A DNA stretch of 64,000 bases from Bacillota bacterium. Lineage in GTDB: Bacteria > Bacillota > Clostridia > Christensenellales > Aristaeellaceae. Both the position numbers and the translations under genes were made by a program. The notes below the pieces were generated by a model, which did not search any database, was not told the DNA's origin, and saw only the letters and a list, made by a program, of their open reading frames with translations. The stretch covers positions 1 to 64,000 of the forward strand of contig JAFADG010000018.1 in the NCBI GenBank assembly GCA_023425025.1. The letters run 5' to 3'. Each line of letters begins with the position of its first letter. Position 1 is the stretch's first letter. Of the stretch, positions 23,061 to 31,528 are shown piece after piece.

Positions 23061-24857
23061 TTATGCAAGAGGGGAAATATCCCATATAAAGTGGCTCAGT
23101 TCAAAGAGCATTTCCTGTCGTTCACCAACGGTTACCTCATCCCAATTTTTCCATGAGTGGATTTTTGTGTTAAGCTTTGTCAGTGAGTTGTTTTTGCCTA
23201 TATCATCAAGGCATGAAATTGAGCGTGTTAGGTATAGTCCGGACTTTTCGTAAGCTGGACGCTTTACGGCGAAAAAGTCGTCATTCCCGATCACAATGTT
23301 GATTACCTTTTCAAGCAAGGTCAAATTGCCCAGTCTTGCTTTTAACCCATCATAAATCGGTCGATCTGGATACTTCTCCAAAAGCATTTCATTAGGTGTG
23401 AACGGAAGGATGTGTTCAATATCTATACCCTGATTGATGTACTGTGACAGCGATTCGGGTAAGACGGTGGCTTTCTTCTGCATATCCATATATTGCGCTG
23501 TTTTAGCAAGCAGATATCGAATTCTGTATTGCTGCATATTCCTCTGGCTTATTTCCATAAACCAGTTTTTGTAGAAAGCCTTCCATGTTTGAACCGTCGG
23601 AGATAGAGACTCCAGGATAAGTTGATTAAGGTCATCCTTTGTTTTAATATGCCGTATCTTTACTGACCACTGCGCAAACTGACGTTCAAGCTCATTGGTT
23701 CCCTGCTTTGTCATAATTACATAATAAATTACGGTCTCAACCTGCTTGCAAAGGTGAACAAACAAATCTCTCGGAAGATTTCGTGCGGGTAGTAAAAGCA
23801 TGAGGTGATATTTATACGCACCGCCTCCGAGATACTTAATATTTTGTAAATACTGGTTCTCACCTAATTCATCTTTGCCATCAATGAAATTCACATAGGC
23901 AATTTGGCACTCCCGAAGTAATTTTACAAATTCAATTGGTTCCTCACGATAGTGGCACTTATCATTATTTCCTACAAACCAGGTATAAATATCATCTTCA
24001 CGGACAATGCCATCACGATATTGGGACGAATCTATGTCATAATTGGCCATAATGAAATAACGGATAAAGCGCAAAGGCTTTTCTCCAGCTTTATCAAGCC
24101 CATCAACAATCTCTTTCCACTTAATATTAAGTTCCTTGAATTGTGAAATATTCACCTGCCTGAAAATCAGATTTTTTAGTAGGTCAATCGGATTTAAACC
24201 AACGCCTCTCTGATTGATGGTTTCGAATATTTTCAGTGCATCTCCAATATCAGAGGTTCCGATCCGAATAAAAATTGCTTTACGAATAAAAAACATGAAG
24301 AACGTTTTGAATGCAGCTTCATCCTTAAGTCTGTCCTTTAGTGTCTTGCAGATATTATCATAAGCGTCAAGCATACGCCTACCCGAAGTTGATGTTTTAT
24401 TGGGTTGGGGCCTCTCGGCATTCTCGGCAATTATTCTAATGCAATCTTTTGCATCTTCATATTGAAGCTCCAGCCGATACCTTGCAATAGACTTGGCATT
24501 TTCGTCCAAGCGCTCGTTAAATATCATGCTTGAGAGTGTCTGTCCGAAATCAACGCCTCGCTCTTTGGCTACTTGCCGAAAAGCGCACAGTGTTAAGAAA
24601 AAGGTCGTCATGCGCTGCTGTCCGTCAATAAGTTCAAATTCTCCGTTTTCCTTCTTGTAAACAACCAGGCTTCCCAAGAAATACTCCTTCCCCCGATTGG
24701 AGTAATAAGCCTCCAGCAAGTCTTCCATCAACTGGCTGACTTGCATCTCCTCCCATACATATTCACGCTGGTAATCTGGGACGATATAAAAATTCGTAAA
24801 ACACTTTTCGACGTCGAGATTATCATAGGTGATTTGCAATGTCTGGCTACTTGACAT
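23061..24857 (-). CDS. DUF262/DUF1524 (GmrSD-like) protein, probable defence nuclease
   Basis: 598-residue protein of the GmrSD/type IV restriction-like class. The N-terminal DUF262 domain shows VPDYQREYVWEEMQV near residue 27 and FELIDGQQRMTT near 75 (the DGQQR NTP-binding motif of the ParB/Srx-like fold). The C-terminal DUF1524 HNH domain shows DIEHILPFTPNE near 488 and GNLTLLEKVINIVIGN. Both key parts are intact. ATG 24857 has GGGGG eight bases upstream. Relatives restrict phages with modified DNA, though many stand-alone DUF262 proteins are uncharacterised. It sits between two recombinase-gene remnants, a typical cargo position. Confidence 0.82.
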   Translation of the reverse strand: MSSSQTLQITYDNLDVEKCFTNFYIVPDYQREYVWEEMQVSQLMEDLLEAYYSNRGKEYFLGSLVVYKKENGEFELIDGQQRMTTFFLTLCAFRQVAKERGVDFGQTLSSMIFNERLDENAKSIARYRLELQYEDAKDCIRIIAENAERPQPNKTSTSGRRMLDAYDNICKTLKDRLKDEAAFKTFFMFFIRKAIFIRIGTSDIGDALKIFETINQRGVGLNPIDLLKNLIFRQVNISQFKELNIKWKEIVDGLDKAGEKPLRFIRYFIMANYDIDSSQYRDGIVREDDIYTWFVGNNDKCHYREEPIEFVKLLRECQIAYVNFIDGKDELGENQYLQNIKYLGGGAYKYHLMLLLPARNLPRDLFVHLCKQVETVIYYVIMTKQGTNELERQFAQWSVKIRHIKTKDDLNQLILESLSPTVQTWKAFYKNWFMEISQRNMQQYRIRYLLAKTAQYMDMQKKATVLPESLSQYINQGIDIEHILPFTPNEMLLEKYPDRPIYDGLKARLGNLTLLEKVINIVIGNDDFFAVKRPAYEKSGLYLTRSISCLDDIGKNNSLTKLNTKIHSWKNWDEVTVGERQEMLFELSHFIWDISPLA

Positions 24858-25420
24858 AGATATACCCCCTAAATGTTTATTGAAAATCAATTCTACATTC
24901 TATTAACAACCTCAGTATGAGCAGGGTATCCTCTTTATGATTGTACATCAGAATTAATAGACAGAATTACAGCCCAAGTGTATACCCAAAATATAACTTA
25001 TTATGCCATAAATCCCCACATAATGCAATCACATAGGTAACTTCGGCGTAAAGGTCGAAAAGCCATAGGCTTACGCCTGCGGCATATATGTCTTGTCAAC
25101 CTTCCATTAAAGCTCCATTCATTAAAATGAAGCGCATAATTCCGTCGTCCTTGATCTGTACCTGCTCAACAGAAGGGCTCCAAGGCGGATCAAATCTCCT
25201 TGATCGGTTACTGATTTCCTAGCATAATAAACTACTCTAAAAGTCACCTCGAATAGAGGTTACGTGCCTCCCGACGTGCCTCAACTTTATATATCATAAG
25301 CAGTCTTCTGATTTCATCAGGAACCATCATCATTGTTTATAAAAAGACTATCCAACCAATACACCTGGTTTATGGTATTTGGCACTCAGACGGAATACAA
25401 TATTATTAATCGAACAGTAG
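24858..25420. other. gap with a decayed recombinase end
   Basis: No intact gene. The AT-rich part to 25061 should hold the DUF262 promoter, which I cannot place. A decayed hairpin GCCATAGGC / GCCTGCGGC (25062-25083) and a recombinase remnant (25096-25215) follow. From 25216 to 25420 nothing is recognised. Confidence 0.5.
25096..25215 (-). pseudogene. 3' end of a serine recombinase gene (remnant ii)
   Basis: The minus frame reads RRFDPPWSPSVEQVQIKDDG then IMRFILMNGALMEG and stops at TGA (25096-25098). Compare ETLWCGTVEQVRILRDETMR of the intact recombinase at 31529. An in-frame stop lies just upstream, so only about 35 codons survive. The left arm of the neighbouring hairpin has two changes relative to the other copies, so it is older. 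Confidence 0.7.
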
Positions 25421-25759
25421 CTACACTGAATTACGAACGAATTCTTTTAGGGTCGTTACTATCCGATATAGATATTGCCTCTCCTGCGCACTACAGTCCG
25501 CCAATACGTCCGTAATGCTGTCAGGAGCATAAGCGTCTTTATGATGTAGATATCCATCAAGCAGGTCGTCTACTGTACAACCAAGCACGTTAACAATATT
25601 GACGATCGTGTCCAGAGTGGCGGCACGTTTGGCATTCTCGATTTTGCTAATGTAGACCGCAGACAGGTTCGTCAGCTCAGCAAGGCGCTCTTGGGTAATG
25701 TTTCTCTTTTTTCGGATTTTTCGTATGCGCATTCCTAAGACATTGTAATCAATACCCAT
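25421..25759 (-). CDS. XRE-family regulator
   Basis: 112-residue HTH_3 protein: ITQERLAELTNLSAVYISKI near residue 20 is the helix-turn-helix. The C-terminal segment (ITDVLADCSAQERQYLYRIV) resembles that of the divergent XRE gene at 25891 (ITEVLADCSPEEKEAILRII), so the two are paralogues. I chose ATG 25759, which gives six bases from GGAGG. Probably one half of a control switch for the recombination module. Confidence 0.82.
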   Translation of the reverse strand: MGIDYNVLGMRIRKIRKKRNITQERLAELTNLSAVYISKIENAKRAATLDTIVNIVNVLGCTVDDLLDGYLHHKDAYAPDSITDVLADCSAQERQYLYRIVTTLKEFVRNSV

Positions 25760-25770
25760 CATTTGCCTCC

Positions 25771-25796
25771 ATGGTTTTCTGCAAATGATAAACCAT
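25771..25796. promoter_or_regulatory. operator-like inverted repeat between XRE genes
   Basis: ATGGTTT-N12-AAACCAT (25771-25777 and 25790-25796) lies just upstream of the leftward XRE gene, in the divergent promoter region. It is a plausible XRE site. Confidence 0.45.
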
Positions 25797-25890
25797 TCTG
25801 CAATACATCTACTATCATTTATTTCACCCGGTGCGATTAAAGTACATGAAAATTCGTCAGTTGACCTATGATATTTAGTAACGAGGGCTT

Positions 25891-26244
25891 ATGGATAAAT
25901 ACTTGAAGGAAATAGGAGAAAGAATGCGGCGAGAGCGTACAGAGAAGCACCTGTCGCAAGCACAACTGGCAGAAATTCTCCATGTATCTCCTCCTTACAT
26001 CAGCAATATTGAGCAAGGTAAGCAGGCTATGAGCATCACCGTACTCAGGGGAATATCTGATATCCTCGGGATATCTGCAGATTGGCTGCTCAAGAATAAA
26101 CCGAATGAAACCACCGAAATAACCATTGAAAAAATAACCGAGGTATTGGCAGATTGCTCACCTGAGGAAAAGGAAGCAATCTTGAGAATTATCAAAGATG
26201 TGAAGACGACACTTCGCCGCATGATGCCAACGCCAATAGAATGA
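25891..26244 (+). CDS. XRE-family regulator
   Basis: 117-residue HTH_3 protein with LSQAQLAEILHVSPPYISNI near residue 21. Paralogue of the divergent XRE at 25421 (shared C-terminal VLADCS segment). GAGGG precedes the ATG. A strong terminator follows at 26271-26330, so it is transcribed separately from the recombinase operon. Confidence 0.82.
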   Translation: MDKYLKEIGERMRRERTEKHLSQAQLAEILHVSPPYISNIEQGKQAMSITVLRGISDILGISADWLLKNKPNETTEITIEKITEVLADCSPEEKEAILRIIKDVKTTLRRMMPTPIE

Positions 26245-26270
26245 CATGACCATAACACAAATGATTTATC

Positions 26271-26330
26271 AAAAACATAAACCATCAGTATCAGTAATAG
26301 ATGCACTAATACTACTGGTTTATGTTTTTT
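26271..26330 (+). terminator. long-stem terminator after the XRE gene
   Basis: Perfect 14-bp stem AAAAACATAAACCA / TGGTTTATGTTTTT (26271-26284 with 26316-26329), with further pairing (AGTAT/ATACT) inside the loop, and T residues to 26330. Confidence 0.8.
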
Positions 26331-26439
26331 CGTATCTCATACATATACAATCAAGTAAGCCATTTGCTTGCAGAGCGACTGGCTATTTCAAAAACCCATC
26401 ATTATGAAAATAGATTTCAAAAGACAAGGAGCAACGAAC

Positions 26440-28338
26440 ATGAGTGTACATGATTCGCAGACCATGAGCATTGAGGAGCAAAAGCGAAGAATCCGCGAAA
26501 GGTACAAAGGCGTTGCTAGCGACAGTATCGAGGTTATTCCATGCATTGAATTAGTTAACTTCTATGAGGATACATCCAGAAAACGAGTAGCTGTATATGC
26601 GCGTGTATCTACAGACAGCGTCAATCAAACATCCTCTTATGAATTGCAAAAGAATTACTATGAGGATTCTGTGGCGAGGCATCCAGGTTGGGAACTGGTC
26701 AAGATTTACGCAGACGAAGGTATTTCAGGTACTTCTCTCAATCACAGGGCTGAATTTGTTCGTATGCTCAGAGATTGTGATGATGGTAAAATCGATCTCA
26801 TTGTTACGAAAAGCGTTGCGCGTTTTGCCAGAAATGTCGTTGATTGTATTGGTGAAGTACGAAAATTGGCCGCACTTCCTCGCCCAGTTGGCGTTTTCTT
26901 TGAGGCTGAGGGATTATATACATTAAACAGTGACTGTGAAATGCACTTGTCCTTCGTGGCAGCCATGGCCCAGGAGGAATCGCATACGAAGAGTCGCATA
27001 ATGAACTCTTCCATTGAGATGAGGTTTTCACGTGGCATCTACTTGACGCCTGCTTTGCTCGGTTATGATGTAGATGAGGATGGCAATCTTGTCATCAATG
27101 AAGATGAAGCTATGACCATCCGCCTCTGCTTCTTTATGTATCTTTACGGCTATAGTACACAACAAATTGCAGATACTCTCATGAATCTGGGCCGCCTAAC
27201 CAAGAAAGGGAATAGCAAATGGACGGCTTCCACTGTTCTCGGAGTTCTTCAGAACGAGCGACATTGCGGGGATGTGCTAGCTCATAAGACTTGGACGCCT
27301 AACTACCTAGACCATAAGGCTAAAAAGAACAAAATGAACAGGATGCAGTACCGATATAAAGGACACCATGAAGCGATTATATCCCGAGACGATTTTATCG
27401 CTACCCAACGCTTGATAGCTAATGCAAAGTATGGGTACAAAGGGCTGCTTCCCTATTTGCATGTGATAGATGAAGGAGCGTTGAGGGGATTTGTTGAGAT
27501 CAATACCCGCTGGTCTGGGTTTAAAAAGGATGACTATATCAACGCTGTCCGAAGTATAGGAATAGAAGAGGTAGATGATCTTTCTGTTTATAGAGATAAA
27601 CAGGTTAGTCCTGGTGATTTTGACTTGCGTGGTTATGAGATTGCACGAGCACAGTTCTTTCAGTCAACAGGAAATGCATCTGTTACATTTTCCCGATCAG
27701 AATTGACCTTCTCCAAACAGTGCATCAGAAAGCTCAACAACGTAACCGTGGTGGAACTGCTATTTGATCCAGTTCATCACCTGTTGGCCGTGAGATCCGC
27801 AAGAAAAGACAATCGCCATGCTGTCACATGGGCGGCTGTCTACGAGCGGTGCTGCAGCCAGCGTGCTATCAGTGGCGCAGCATTCCTGCCAACGCTCTAT
27901 GATATTCTGGGTTGGAAGTTAGAGAATAAATACCGGATACGTGGTGTGCGACGGCAAAAGGATGAGGAAGTTATTTTGTTGTTTGACCTGCATGATACAG
28001 AGGTCTATATTCCCATTCACCATGAAGGCGATGTGCTATCAGATTCTTGTGAGCCATTTGAACTGTTTGATCAGAATACCACGCCTTTGGCTTTCGGCAG
28101 TAAAACAAAGATGCTGGCATATCCAGCCGATTGGGTGGATTCGTTTGGTCGTGATGTCTATTGCCATGAGCAGACTCCGGAACTTGCTGCTATCGACCGG
28201 GATGGGCAGTGGGATATATCAAAGGCCGGAACTCCTTATAAAAGCGTCGTTGAAGTTCAACCTTCCAGCATAACAGATTTACAACAGGGCATTGTATCAA
28301 TCCTATCGACCTTGAAGGAGGCAACGCCTAATGGATAA
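26440..28338 (+). CDS. serine recombinase with novel C-terminal domain, no zinc ribbon
   Basis: 632-residue recombinase. The resolvase catalytic domain (about 49-195) is intact with VYARVST (nucleophile Ser near 57), DEGISGTS and KSVARFARN. A Recombinase domain follows (about 215-345, ending HHEAIISRDDF). Where large serine integrases have a Cys4 zinc ribbon and coiled coil there is instead LLPYLHVIDEGALRGFVEIN without cysteines. Then comes a domain from about 398 to the end (YEIARAQFF, LFDLHDTEVYIP, YPADWVDSFG) that reappears as the next two proteins. ATG 26440 has AAGGAG eight bases upstream. First gene of a five-gene operon. Confidence 0.82.
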   Translation: MSVHDSQTMSIEEQKRRIRERYKGVASDSIEVIPCIELVNFYEDTSRKRVAVYARVSTDSVNQTSSYELQKNYYEDSVARHPGWELVKIYADEGISGTSLNHRAEFVRMLRDCDDGKIDLIVTKSVARFARNVVDCIGEVRKLAALPRPVGVFFEAEGLYTLNSDCEMHLSFVAAMAQEESHTKSRIMNSSIEMRFSRGIYLTPALLGYDVDEDGNLVINEDEAMTIRLCFFMYLYGYSTQQIADTLMNLGRLTKKGNSKWTASTVLGVLQNERHCGDVLAHKTWTPNYLDHKAKKNKMNRMQYRYKGHHEAIISRDDFIATQRLIANAKYGYKGLLPYLHVIDEGALRGFVEINTRWSGFKKDDYINAVRSIGIEEVDDLSVYRDKQVSPGDFDLRGYEIARAQFFQSTGNASVTFSRSELTFSKQCIRKLNNVTVVELLFDPVHHLLAVRSARKDNRHAVTWAAVYERCCSQRAISGAAFLPTLYDILGWKLENKYRIRGVRRQKDEEVILLFDLHDTEVYIPIHHEGDVLSDSCEPFELFDQNTTPLAFGSKTKMLAYPADWVDSFGRDVYCHEQTPELAAIDRDGQWDISKAGTPYKSVVEVQPSSITDLQQGIVSILSTLKEATPNG

Positions 28339-29128
28339 CACTTTTAGAAGAGGTGATCCGCTCTCGGAACTGTTGCCACTATCACAATCGATTCGCGTTC
28401 CCGTGGATACCCTCCTATCGGCTGGTCTGGATAAAATGGATGAAGAACAGAAAGGGCATAGCTCAAATTCAGATACAACTTTGAATGAACCGAGTACTGA
28501 TGATGTGATCGACGATCCATCGTTCAGCTACGAGGGCTATCAGGTGGTTCGTGGCGAATACTTTGCCCATATCAACGAGCCATCAATAACGATAAGTGAT
28601 TACAAAATTTCCTTTAATAGCGCATGTATTAAAAAGGCACCTACTGTGGAATATGTGCAGGTTCTGGTGAATTCTGAAAAAAGGAATCTTGTTATCCGCC
28701 CCTGCGGAGATGATGTAAAAGATTCTTTCTCCTGGCGTACCGTAAAGTGTAAGCCAAAGCAAATCACCTGCAGGGTGTTTTTTGCTTTGATTGTCAATCT
28801 GATGAACTGGAATACCGATTATCGTTATAAGATCATCGGGAAGCAGATCAAGAGCCAAGGCGAATACTTATTTGTTTTTGACCTGGCATCAACTGAAATC
28901 TATCAACGGCAAAATGTCTGCGATGAAAATGGAAATGAGAAACGAAAAACTATGCAACGGCCGGTTTATCCAGATGACTGGAAAGACCAATTTGGTTTGC
29001 CTGTGGATGTTCATCGCAAAGCACTACAGATCAACATTTTCGATGGCTATGCAGTGTTTGGTATAAAAGATAACAAACACAATCCAGGTATACTTGCCGA
29101 CTCACCTGTGAAAGGAGAAGAAGTATGA
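28331..29128 (+). CDS. stand-alone copy of the recombinase C-terminal domain
   Basis: 265 residues. After a polar N-terminus, residues 70-250 follow the recombinase's last 230 residues: YQVVRGEYF for YEIARAQFF, CIKKAPTVEYVQVL for CIRKLNNVTVVELL, LFVFDLASTEIYQR for ILLFDLHDTEVYIP, and YPDDWKDQFG for YPADWVDSFG. No catalytic residues of a recombinase are present. GGAGG lies nine bases upstream and the gene overlaps the recombinase end by eight bases, so the two are coupled. A partner subunit or directionality factor is a reasonable guess; function unknown. Confidence 0.7.
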   Translation: MDNTFRRGDPLSELLPLSQSIRVPVDTLLSAGLDKMDEEQKGHSSNSDTTLNEPSTDDVIDDPSFSYEGYQVVRGEYFAHINEPSITISDYKISFNSACIKKAPTVEYVQVLVNSEKRNLVIRPCGDDVKDSFSWRTVKCKPKQITCRVFFALIVNLMNWNTDYRYKIIGKQIKSQGEYLFVFDLASTEIYQRQNVCDENGNEKRKTMQRPVYPDDWKDQFGLPVDVHRKALQINIFDGYAVFGIKDNKHNPGILADSPVKGEEV

Positions 29129-29520
29129 GTGGCATACAAGACGATCCATGCATTGTGGTTGATTTCCGCAGGAACCGTATTCGCATATTTAAAAGGATAT
29201 TACGTGAGCTAGAGTATCCTAAATATGTGCGTCTACTAGTTAATCCTGTTGAGCGAACAGTCGCAGTGCAGGTCAGTGATCATCTGGACAGCCGCACACA
29301 CCGTGTGCCCAATAGCATCGTTGGGTCAAGGCAATGCTATGAAATTCACAGCCGATCGTTGCTGTTAATGCTTCTGACTTGCAGTGGTTGGGACGAAAAC
29401 AGCGCATATAGAATGTATGCATCAGCATGCCTTGATCGTCAGTTTGTCGTGTTTAAGATGGACGATTCTATCCGGCTATCGGATGATCCATTGGCATTAT
29501 TGAGGGAAAGAAGTGTATAA
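29125..29520 (+). CDS. shorter copy of the same domain
   Basis: 131 residues, starting in an ATGA overlap with the previous gene behind AAAGGAG. It keeps the pattern in short form: VRLLVNPVERTVAVQV matches VELLFDPVHHLLAVRS of the recombinase, and LLLMLLTCSGWDENSAYRMY matches LYDILGWKLENKYRIR. The YPxDWxDxFG end is missing. It is the third consecutive gene with this domain. Function unknown. Confidence 0.62.
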   Translation: MSGIQDDPCIVVDFRRNRIRIFKRILRELEYPKYVRLLVNPVERTVAVQVSDHLDSRTHRVPNSIVGSRQCYEIHSRSLLLMLLTCSGWDENSAYRMYASACLDRQFVVFKMDDSIRLSDDPLALLRERSV

Positions 29521-29526
29521 ACGTGT

Positions 29527-30477
29527 ATGAAACATCGTTTGATTATTGACCCTGAGTTTCAACGGCTTATTCCACCGCTTTCTGCCAAAGAACGGGAGAT
29601 GCTGGAGGAAAACATTCTACGTGATGGTTGCCGCGAACCGCTTGTCGTATGGAATGAGATTATTCTCGATGGACATAACCGATACGAAATATGCCGTCAA
29701 CACTCCCTTTATTTTGAGGTGAAAGACATAACACTTGAAAGCAGGGATGAGGCAGTCGCCTGGATATGCACAAACCAGATGGGACGGCGTAATATTACGG
29801 AAGAAACGCGTCGATATCTTATTGGCAAGCGATTTGAAGCGGAAAAGCGTATCGGTGCGCGCAATGTGGCAGGCATTAATCAATACTCGGATTCTGAGGT
29901 TTCCCCTACAATCTGGGGGAAACCAAAAAACAATGAAACGAAGTACGGCATATCGGCACGGATCGGAAACGAATATAGTATCTCCCACGCGACTGTTGAG
30001 AAGTATGGTCGTTATGCCAGAGCAGTTGACCGAATAGGTTCGGTAGATTCCCATGTAGTGCCATATATTCTATCAGGTGTTGTTCATCTTGGACAGGATA
30101 ACGCATTTGACATGACTCAACTATCTGACAAGCAAATTCAAGCTGTTATATCGGATATACCTCCAAACTGCCATTACCATTTGGACAGAGATCGCATCAT
30201 CGAATCCTTGAAAAAGACCCGACAGAAAGCTCTTGAGCATCCCCAGACGGCAGAATCTAGTACGCAATCAATTAAAGATATGCCAAGTTATGATCCAGAC
30301 GCCGAGGTCTCCAGCCTTACACTTACGATCCCGTCCTGGCGTACGTCAATAGAGCGAGTACAGGCGGCTTCAAATATGATAGCAGTTTCGACAAGCGCCA
30401 AAGCTTCACTCAGTCGCGAACTTGAATCGCTCATGAGGACAGTAGAAAAAATGCTTGAACGTGTCGAGGAGGCATAA
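29527..30477 (+). CDS. ParB-superfamily protein
   Basis: 316 residues. The N-terminal ParB/Srx-like domain shows PPLSAKEREMLEENI near 17 and IILDGHNRYEICRQH near 44, the motif in which nucleotide-binding ParB-like domains have GxxR. A middle region (ISHATVEKYGRYARAVDRI) looks like a helix-turn-helix spacer as in plasmid ParB/NoC proteins, and the C-terminus is coiled (LSRELESLMRTVEKMLERV). It has little ribosome site of its own and follows by six bases, so it is translationally coupled. A DNA-partition or regulatory role is inferred. Confidence 0.72.
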   Translation: MKHRLIIDPEFQRLIPPLSAKEREMLEENILRDGCREPLVVWNEIILDGHNRYEICRQHSLYFEVKDITLESRDEAVAWICTNQMGRRNITEETRRYLIGKRFEAEKRIGARNVAGINQYSDSEVSPTIWGKPKNNETKYGISARIGNEYSISHATVEKYGRYARAVDRIGSVDSHVVPYILSGVVHLGQDNAFDMTQLSDKQIQAVISDIPPNCHYHLDRDRIIESLKKTRQKALEHPQTAESSTQSIKDMPSYDPDAEVSSLTLTIPSWRTSIERVQAASNMIAVSTSAKASLSRELESLMRTVEKMLERVEEA

Positions 30478-30481
30478 TGCA

Positions 30482-31405
30482 ATGCACGAGGATTTGAAGC
30501 AATTTGTTCCCGATGTCACGTTTGAGTTGATTCCCATCAAAAATTTGGTGTCCAATCAAAATTACCAGAGGAATCTATCTCTTACCCACGTTGATCGTAC
30601 TGCTGAACATTTTGATCTTCACCAAATTAACTTGGTAAAAGTTAGCAGGCGAAACGGAATCAACTACGTTTTCAACGGCCAGCATACAATCGAAACTGTT
30701 GTTCGTGTATCCGGGTCACGCGATACACCAGTCTGGTGTATGATTTATAATGATCTGGATTATGAAACGGAGGCCGACATATTTGCCAACCAGATGCGCT
30801 TTACTAAGGCGCTCTCTCCATACGAGATTTTCATGGCGAACATCGAAGCCGGAAACCAGCTCCAGCTAACCATCAAGGCTTTGGTGGAATCATACTCTCT
30901 TTCGATAACGACAAACAGCAAGGCTCCAGGAACAGTGAGTGCCGTTTCTGCAATGGAGTCAATCTATACGAAGTACGGTTATCATATTCTGGACAAAACA
31001 CTATACATCTGTGTATCTGCCTGGGAAGGTGACCCTCTTTCTTTTACTGGAAGCATGCTTAAAGGAATTGCCAAGCTGATTACTTCCTTTGGAGATAATC
31101 TGCGTCCTGATCTTTTTGTCGAGCGTCTTGGACGAGTCTCGGCCAAGGAAATCACTAGAAATGCACGAGATAGACACAACGGTTCTTTGGGGTATGCAGA
31201 AGTTCTTCTTACCTACTATAATAAAAAGACGAAAAACCCTCTCCGCTGGAGCAAGCTCTATAACGCCAAAACAGATAACGAGTATGAGGAATCAGACGAT
31301 ACCAATGCCATTGAAGACCAAGAAAACGCTTCAGCTGATGATCAATATGACAATGTTGATCTTCTATCTGATTTGAAGCATGAAACTCCAAGATTCAACG
31401 TATAA
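30482..31405 (+). CDS. ParB-like (DUF6551-type) protein
   Basis: 307 residues from ATG 30482, chosen because GGAGG lies nine bases upstream. The N-terminal part is ParB-like: NYQRNLSLTHVDRTAEHFD and YVFNGQHTIETVVRV (the GQH box seen in DUF6551/DGQHR-type proteins). The C-terminus is acidic. It closes the recombinase operon; a hairpin follows at 31488-31514. Two different ParB-fold proteins behind one recombinase is unusual. Confidence 0.65.
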   Translation: MHEDLKQFVPDVTFELIPIKNLVSNQNYQRNLSLTHVDRTAEHFDLHQINLVKVSRRNGINYVFNGQHTIETVVRVSGSRDTPVWCMIYNDLDYETEADIFANQMRFTKALSPYEIFMANIEAGNQLQLTIKALVESYSLSITTNSKAPGTVSAVSAMESIYTKYGYHILDKTLYICVSAWEGDPLSFTGSMLKGIAKLITSFGDNLRPDLFVERLGRVSAKEITRNARDRHNGSLGYAEVLLTYYNKKTKNPLRWSKLYNAKTDNEYEESDDTNAIEDQENASADDQYDNVDLLSDLKHETPRFNV

Positions 31406-31487
31406 ATTTGCATGGCTCTCAGAATCTTGTTTTTTTGAGTATGAAGGCTGTCGAGCACAATCATGTGTCGATTTTGACAGGAACAAG

Positions 31488-31514
31488 CCGCAGGTCCCGA
31501 AATGGAACCTGCGG
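31488..31514. terminator. hairpin between convergent recombination modules
   Basis: Stem CCGCAGGT / ACCTGCGG (31488-31495 with 31507-31514). It lies between the ends of the plus-strand ParB-like gene and the minus-strand recombinase, with a moderately T-rich tail on the plus side (to 31525). The stem matches those at 22963-22990 and 35098-35123. Confidence 0.6.
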
Positions 31515-31528
31515 TTGCTTATTTTGCC

